This document shows positions 59,923-64,000 of a stretch of DNA of 64,000 bases, one piece after another. Both the position numbers and the translations under genes were made by a program. Position 1 is the first letter of the stretch; each line of letters begins with the position of its first letter. The DNA lies in NCBI GenBank assembly GCA_021787595.1, contig JAJYLQ010000005.1:1-64000 (forward strand). The letters are read 5' to 3'. This DNA comes from Chloroflexota bacterium (lineage in GTDB: Bacteria > Chloroflexota > Anaerolineae > Anaerolineales > Villigracilaceae). Below the pieces are notes generated by a model that saw only the letters and a program-made list of their open reading frames with translations, had not been told where the DNA came from and did no database searches.

Positions 59923-60306
59923 ATATCCTGCTGGATACGCATGCGTTCCTATGGTTTGTGGATGGTAGTCCGCGCTTGAGCCAGCCTGCGCGAGATTTGA
60001 TCGAAACAGAAGACTCGCAACCTTTTCTAAGCGTGGCAAGCCTATGGGAAATGGCGATAAAGATCAGCTTGGGGAAATTGACTTTGAAACAATCCTATGA
60101 AACCTTTATTTCTCATCAATTGGCACAGAATGGAATTGGTGTTTTGAATATTACGATGGCACACGCTGCCGCAAATTGCAACTCTTCCTTTTTACCACCG
60201 CGATCCATTTGACCGCTTGCTGGTTGTTCAATCAAAGATAGAAGATATGGCTCTTGTTAGTGCTGATCCCGTATTTGACATGTACAAGGTTAAGCGCGTT
60301 TGGTAA
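59919..60306 (+). pseudogene. PIN-domain toxin (VapC-like), frameshifted
   Basis: It begins as a PIN domain (LLDTHAFLWFVDGSPRLSQPARDLIE, then SVASLWEMAIK) with the acidic residues of the RNase site. At about 60171 an extra base breaks the frame: the first frame stops at 60212, while the end of the family (LPFYHRDPFDRLLVVQSK up to VSADPVFDMY) continues in the next frame to the TAA at 60304-60306. The last catalytic Asp residues are in the lost part, so the toxin is probably inactive unless the base is a sequencing error. Confidence 0.8.
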
Positions 60307-60395
60307 TATCTCGCCTTTGAAATAGAATGCGAAGTGGCAGTAAAGACTGCTCTGTATTTATAGGATAGTGTTCTATTTGTAAGTGATGGATTAGT

Positions 60396-60567
60396 ATTAC
60401 AGCGCAAAGTTAGAGCATTGAGGGTTCTGCTCATGGCTTTTCTACCGTTTTCGCCCTCATCCCCAACCCTTCCCCCGAATGGGGAAGGGAGTCTCCTCTC
60501 CCTTTGGGAGAGGGAAAGGGTGAGGGAGAATTGGCAGGGAACGATTGCTCGACCTTGCGCTGTAATG
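60396..60567. mobile_element. 172-bp MITE-like element, copy 3
   Basis: ATTACAGCGCAA to TTGCGCTGTAATG, flanked by TTAGT on both sides (60391-60395 and 60568-60572). Nearly identical to copies at 19685 and 20581 although 40 kb away, which points to recent movement. Confidence 0.88.
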
Positions 60568-60611
60568 TTAGTCGAGAGGGGAATAAACGATCAAACTTCT
60601 GTTTTCACCTC

Positions 60612-60639
60612 TTGACGGATTTTCAAATCTGCCTATAAT
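60612..60639 (+). promoter_or_regulatory. Promoter of the ilvD leader
   Basis: TTGACG (60612-60617), 16 bp, TATAAT (60634-60639). The leader ATG is 23 nt further on, so this RNA has a short untranslated leader, unlike the other four. Confidence 0.8.
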
Positions 60640-60662
60640 CGGGCGAAATATCTAACGCCGAA

Positions 60663-60764
60663 ATGAATCCAATCTTCAGCCTCTCCCTTATTGTCATTCT
60701 CCTCGCGGTCCTTATTATTAAGGATCTGTTTTTGGTTAGGATGGCAGCGGTGAGAGCCAAGTAA
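60663..60764 (+). CDS. ilvL: Ile/Leu/Val-rich leader peptide of ilvD-ilvB
   Basis: 33 residues: MNPIFSLSLIVILLAVLII followed by KDLFLVRMAAVRAK. Sixteen residues are Ile, Leu or Val, ten of them in the eleven-residue run LIVILLAVLII. GGTTAGG (60734-60740) in the frame can pair with CCTAACC (60792-60798) in the terminator 5' arm and loop. This is the layout of classic branched-chain amino acid attenuators. Confidence 0.85.
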   Translation: MNPIFSLSLIVILLAVLIIKDLFLVRMAAVRAK

Positions 60765-60783
60765 CTCATCGTAAGCAAATGCA

Positions 60784-60818
60784 AAGAGCCGCCTAACCAA
60801 TAGGCGGCTCTTTTATTT
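60784..60818 (+). terminator. Attenuator terminator before ilvD
   Basis: AAGAGCCGCCTA pairs with TAGGCGGCTCTT, a 12-bp stem with a 5-nt loop, then TTATTTTA. Confidence 0.9.
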
Positions 60819-60840
60819 TATCGATTCGAGGAAAAGAGCC

Positions 60841-62520
60841 ATGCGATCTGATACGGTCAAGAAAGGGTACGACAAAGCTCCACACCGGGCCTTGTTCCGC
60901 GCGGCGGGGTTGAAAGACGAAGACTTTGAGAAACCATTTATTGCAATCGTAAATTCCCACGTGGATGTTGTCCCCGGCCATGTTCATTTGCAGGAGTTTG
61001 GCAAACTCGTAAAAGACGCGGTGCGCGCCGCGGGCGGCGTGCCTTTTGAATTCAACACCATCGGCGTGGACGATGGCATCGCGATGGGACACATGGGGAT
61101 GAAGTACTCGCTTCCGTCGCGGGAACTGATCGCGGATTCCGTCGAGACGATGATCGAGGCCCACCAATTCGACGCCATGGTCTGTATCCCGAACTGCGAC
61201 AAGATCGTGCCTGGAATGCTGCTGGCCGCGATGCGCGTCAACATCCCGACCATTTTTGTTTCAGGCGGCCCGATGGCCGCGGGGAAAACTCCCGAAGGCG
61301 AAGCGATTGATTTGATTTCGGTGTTCGAAGGCGTGGGGGCCTATTCAGCCGGAAAGATTGACGAGAGCCGTTTATCTGTTTTGGAAAAATTTGCATGTCC
61401 ATCCTGCGGTTCGTGCTCCGGCATGTTCACGGCGAATTCGATGAACTGTCTGATGGAAGCCATTGGCCTGGCTCTGCCGTTCAATGGTTCAGCATTGGCA
61501 AAGACGAAAGAACGCGAAGACTTGGCGCGCAAAGCTGCGGCGCAGATCATGACTCTCTTCGAGCGCGATATCAAACCACGCGATGTGGTCACGCCCGAAG
61601 CCATTGATGACGCGTTCGCATTGGATATGGCAATGGGCGGCTCGACGAATACGGTTCTTCACACGCTGGCATTAGCCAACGAAGCGGGCGTGGGTTACCC
61701 GCTGAGTCGCATCAACGCTGTGGCGGATAAAGTTCCTCACATCTGCAAAGTGAGTCCGGCGGGCAAATGGCACATGGAAGATGTGCATCGCGCAGGCGGT
61801 ATTCCTGCAATTCTTAACGAAATCCAATGGTCAACCGGCATGTTGCACTTTGACCGCATCACGGTCAGTGGCAGGACGTTGGGCGAATCGATCAAAGGTC
61901 TTGATATCAAAGATGATCAAGTCATTCGTCGTTACGAAAACGCGCATTCGAAACGCGGCGGATTGTCCATTTTGTTTGGCAATCTCGCTCCGAATGGTGC
62001 AGTCGTCAAAGTTGGCGGTGTAAGCGAAGCCATGATGAAGTTCAGTGGTCCCGCGCGGATTTATGAATCACAGGATGAAGCACTGGCTGGAATTCTAGCA
62101 AATGAAGTGAAGCCCGGTGATGTGGTCGTTGTTCGTTACGAAGGTCCAAAAGGCGGACCCGGTATGCAGGAAATGTTATCGCCGACATCTGCAATTATGG
62201 GACAAGGACTCGGCGATAAAGTTGCTTTGATAACAGATGGAAGATTCAGCGGCGGGACGCGCGGCGCGTGCATTGGTCACGTGTCGCCGGAAGCCGCGGC
62301 GGGCGGGCCGATTGCCGCGCTCAAGGCCGGGGATGTGATTGACATTGATTTAACGGCGCGCCGCCTCGAGGTCCGGTTGAGCGAAGCGGAAATCAATCAA
62401 CGTCTCGCCGCGCTGCCTCCATTCAAATCCAAAGCTACATCGAAATGGCTGAAGCGTTATTCGCATTTTGTCACCAGCGCAGACACCGGCGCAGTGTTAT
62501 CAACGGACGGTGGACGGTAG
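60841..62520 (+). CDS. ilvD: Dihydroxy-acid dehydratase
   Basis: 559 residues. It converts dihydroxyisovalerate and dihydroxymethylvalerate into the keto acids of valine and isoleucine. Fe-S cysteines lie in CIPNCDK (about 118) and [11 protein letters not shown] (about 185), and [21 protein letters not shown] is near 479. The C-terminal LSTDGGR is derived from the GACGGTGGAC repeat that follows. First structural gene behind the Ile/Leu/Val leader. Confidence 0.96.
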   Translation: MRSDTVKKGYDKAPHRALFRAAGLKDEDFEKPFIAIVNSHVDVVPGHVHLQEFGKLVKDAVRAAGGVPFEFNTIGVDDGIAMGHMGMKYSLPSRELIADSVETMIEAHQFDAMVCIPNCDKIVPGMLLAAMRVNIPTIFVSGGPMAAGKTPEGEAIDLISVFEGVGAYSAGKIDESRLSVLEKFACPSCGSCSGMFTANSMNCLMEAIGLALPFNGSALAKTKEREDLARKAAAQIMTLFERDIKPRDVVTPEAIDDAFALDMAMGGSTNTVLHTLALANEAGVGYPLSRINAVADKVPHICKVSPAGKWHMEDVHRAGGIPAILNEIQWSTGMLHFDRITVSGRTLGESIKGLDIKDDQVIRRYENAHSKRGGLSILFGNLAPNGAVVKVGGVSEAMMKFSGPARIYESQDEALAGILANEVKPGDVVVVRYEGPKGGPGMQEMLSPTSAIMGQGLGDKVALITDGRFSGGTRGACIGHVSPEAAAGGPIAALKAGDVIDIDLTARRLEVRLSEAEINQRLAALPPFKSKATSKWLKRYSHFVTSADTGAVLSTDGGR

Positions 62521-62561
62521 ACGATGGACGGTACCGTCAACGGTCTACGGCCTATCGTCCA
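62506..62561. repeat. GACGGTGGAC repeat between ilvD and ilvB
   Basis: GACGGTGGACGGTAGACGAT and GACGGTACCGTC with mirrored CGGTCTACGG. A relative of 41371-41427; it overlaps the ilvD end. Confidence 0.75.
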
Positions 62562-62574
62562 GAAGGAGAAGAGA

Positions 62575-64000
62575 ATGAAAAAATCAGGCGCAGAAATTTT
62601 ATGGGAATGTTTGGTGCGGGAGGGTGTGGAGGTCGTGTTTGGTTATCCGGGCGGCGCGAACATGCCGATCTACGACGCGATGTTGAATTATCCGGTGCAT
62701 CATGTGTTGGTGCGTCACGAACAAGGCGCGGCGCACATGGCAGACGGCTACGCGCGCGCGTCTGGAAAAGTTGGCGTGGCGATGGCCACCTCGGGACCCG
62801 GCGCGACGAATTTGGTCACGGGCATTGCCACAGCGATGATGGATTCGTCGCCGGTGGTTTTCATCACCGGACAGGTCGCGGCGCATTTGATCGGCGGCGA
62901 CGCGTTCCAGGAAACAGACGTGACTGGAATTACCATACCCATCACGAAACACAACTACCTCGTGACACGCGCGGATGAGATCGCTGAAATTGTGGCCGAA
63001 GCTTTTTACATCGCGCGCAGTGGACGACCCGGCCCGGTGCTGATTGACATTTGCAAGAATGCGCAGATCGAACAGACCGAGTTTGTGTATCCCGAAGAAG
63101 TGAAATTGCCCGGTTATCAACCGGTATCACATGCGCCAAAAGAGTCGCTTGAATGTGCGGTGAAATTGATCGAGAAAGCACAACGCCCGATTGTTCTGTG
63201 CGGACACGGCGTGCTCATCGCCGGCGCAGAAGAAGCGTTGATGCAATTTGCGGTCAAGACTCAAACACCAGTTGCGAGCACGCTGCTGGGACTCGGCGCG
63301 TTCCCCGCATCGCATCCATTGAGCCTTGGCATGATGGGCATGCACGGTGAAGTGCATACCAATTTGGCGATTCAGAATTCGGATTTGATTCTGGCTTTCG
63401 GGATGCGTTTCGATGACCGCGTGACAGGCAACTTGAAAACCTACGCGCCCAAAGCGAAAAAGATTCACGTCGAGATAGATCCTTCCGAAGTCCACAAAAA
63501 TGTCGCCGCGGATGTCCCACTGGTCGGCGACTTGATGATGGTTCTCACTGACCTCATCCCGATGGTGGATGAATGCGACCACGATGAATGGCTGGAGCAA
63601 ATCAATGAATGGAAAACCGAAGCCGAGGCGCGCAGCATCATGAATTGGCCCAGCGATGACAAGTTGTATGTGCCGCATCTGATCAGCGACATTTGGAAAG
63701 CGACGGGCGGCGGTGCGATCATCACAACCGATGTGGGCCAGCACCAGATGTGGACGGCGCAATATTATGCGCTCGACAAGCCGAATCGCTGGATCACTTC
63801 GGGCGGCGCCGGGACGATGGGCTTTGGCCTGCCGTCCGCGATCGGCGCGTGGTTCGCGAACAAGGACCAGGAAATTTGGGCGATCGCGGGCGACGGCGGA
63901 TTCCAAATGACTCAGGCTGAACTCACAACTGCAGTGCAGGAAGGTGCGAACGTCAAAGTCGCCATCATGAACAATAATTTCCTGGGCATGGTGCGCCAGT
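62575..64000 (+). CDS. ilvB: Acetolactate synthase large subunit (cut by window end)
   Basis: 475 residues are visible; the gene runs off the end. RBS AAGGAG, then MKKSGAEILWECLVREGVEVVFGYPGGANMP. The glutamate that activates thiamine diphosphate lies in LVRHEQGAAHMADGYARA (about 43-60). The ThDP-binding GDGGF is near 442, with NNNFLGMVRQ at the edge. It makes acetolactate and acetohydroxybutyrate for Val, Leu and Ile. Shares the ilvD leader control. Confidence 0.95.
   Translation, partial: MKKSGAEILWECLVREGVEVVFGYPGGANMPIYDAMLNYPVHHVLVRHEQGAAHMADGYARASGKVGVAMATSGPGATNLVTGIATAMMDSSPVVFITGQVAAHLIGGDAFQETDVTGITIPITKHNYLVTRADEIAEIVAEAFYIARSGRPGPVLIDICKNAQIEQTEFVYPEEVKLPGYQPVSHAPKESLECAVKLIEKAQRPIVLCGHGVLIAGAEEALMQFAVKTQTPVASTLLGLGAFPASHPLSLGMMGMHGEVHTNLAIQNSDLILAFGMRFDDRVTGNLKTYAPKAKKIHVEIDPSEVHKNVAADVPLVGDLMMVLTDLIPMVDECDHDEWLEQINEWKTEAEARSIMNWPSDDKLYVPHLISDIWKATGGGAIITTDVGQHQMWTAQYYALDKPNRWITSGGAGTMGFGLPSAIGAWFANKDQEIWAIAGDGGFQMTQAELTTAVQEGANVKVAIMNNNFLGMVRQ

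Overview
The window looks like a chromosomal segment of a bacterium in the Chloroflexota, most likely the Anaerolineae. This is inferred from gene content and not from any search. It carries a complete V/A-type ATPase operon, lysine synthesis through alpha-aminoadipate on a LysW carrier, a cytoplasmic membrane rich in GT-C-like proteins, and intergenic spaces full of short palindromic repeats. There is no rRNA, prophage or CRISPR array. Most of the sequence is ordinary metabolic chromosome.

Layout. 0.3-11.3 kb (minus strand): metG with its own leader, a GT87-type membrane protein, a DUF177 protein, a polyprenyl diphosphate synthase, TatD, a phosphohexomutase and two tandem polytopic membrane paralogues. 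11.4-22.6 kb: tRNA-Pro and tRNA-Met, a diguanylate cyclase-like regulator, a SlyD-type isomerase, a DUF2442/DUF4160 pair, AzlCD with an acyltransferase-like protein, galactokinase, an ECF sigma/anti-sigma pair, a DUF1361 protein sitting between two copies of a MITE-like element, and an ABC exporter. 23.1-32.0 kb: V-type ATPase genes in the order G-C-I-K-F-E-A-B-D. 32.3-46.6 kb: the lysine/arginine block. Homocitrate synthase, homoaconitase, homoisocitrate dehydrogenase and a first LysX-type ligase are followed by argG, argH, lysW, a second LysX/ArgX-type ligase, lysY, lysZ, lysJ and lysK. 46.6-49.2 kb (minus): metA and metY behind a SAM-I riboswitch. 49.4-54.6 kb: a thiol-redox and stress region with GroES, glutaredoxin, thioredoxin-DUF2892, a methyltransferase, TlpA, a PDO-type disulfide oxidoreductase with an in-frame UGA, OsmC, and an ECF sigma factor with a zinc anti-sigma factor. 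54.7-64 kb: aminotransferase, prephenate dehydratase, Asd, aspartokinase, a broken VapBC module, ilvD and the start of ilvB.

Three regulatory systems stand out. First, five amino-acid genes or operons (metG, the homocitrate synthase operon, argG, aspartokinase, ilvD) start with a short open frame followed by an intrinsic terminator. The frames are rich in the matching amino acid: Met; Lys/Arg; Arg; Thr; Ile/Leu/Val. Competing antiterminator pairings are visible. Three of the leaders share an almost identical -10/start region, and four would be translated from leaderless or nearly leaderless RNA. Second, the lysine/arginine block has one LysW and one set of LysYZJK but two RimK-like ligases plus argG and argH. 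This is the arrangement expected when one carrier protein makes both lysine and ornithine/arginine. Third, the redox region has four copies of a TGCAACTTT-N13-CATC(T/C)(A/G) promoter upstream of its redox operons and of the ECF sigma gene itself, two of them back to back in a perfect 18-bp palindrome. The PDO gene of this putative regulon has TGA in place of the first cysteine of its C-terminal CPYC motif, followed by a SECIS-like hairpin, so it may be a selenoprotein.

Repeats are a fourth theme. MITE-like elements with terminal inverted repeats and visible target duplications sit in intergenic spaces. Palindromes also lie in frame inside metG and lysK and form the C-terminal tails of other enzymes.
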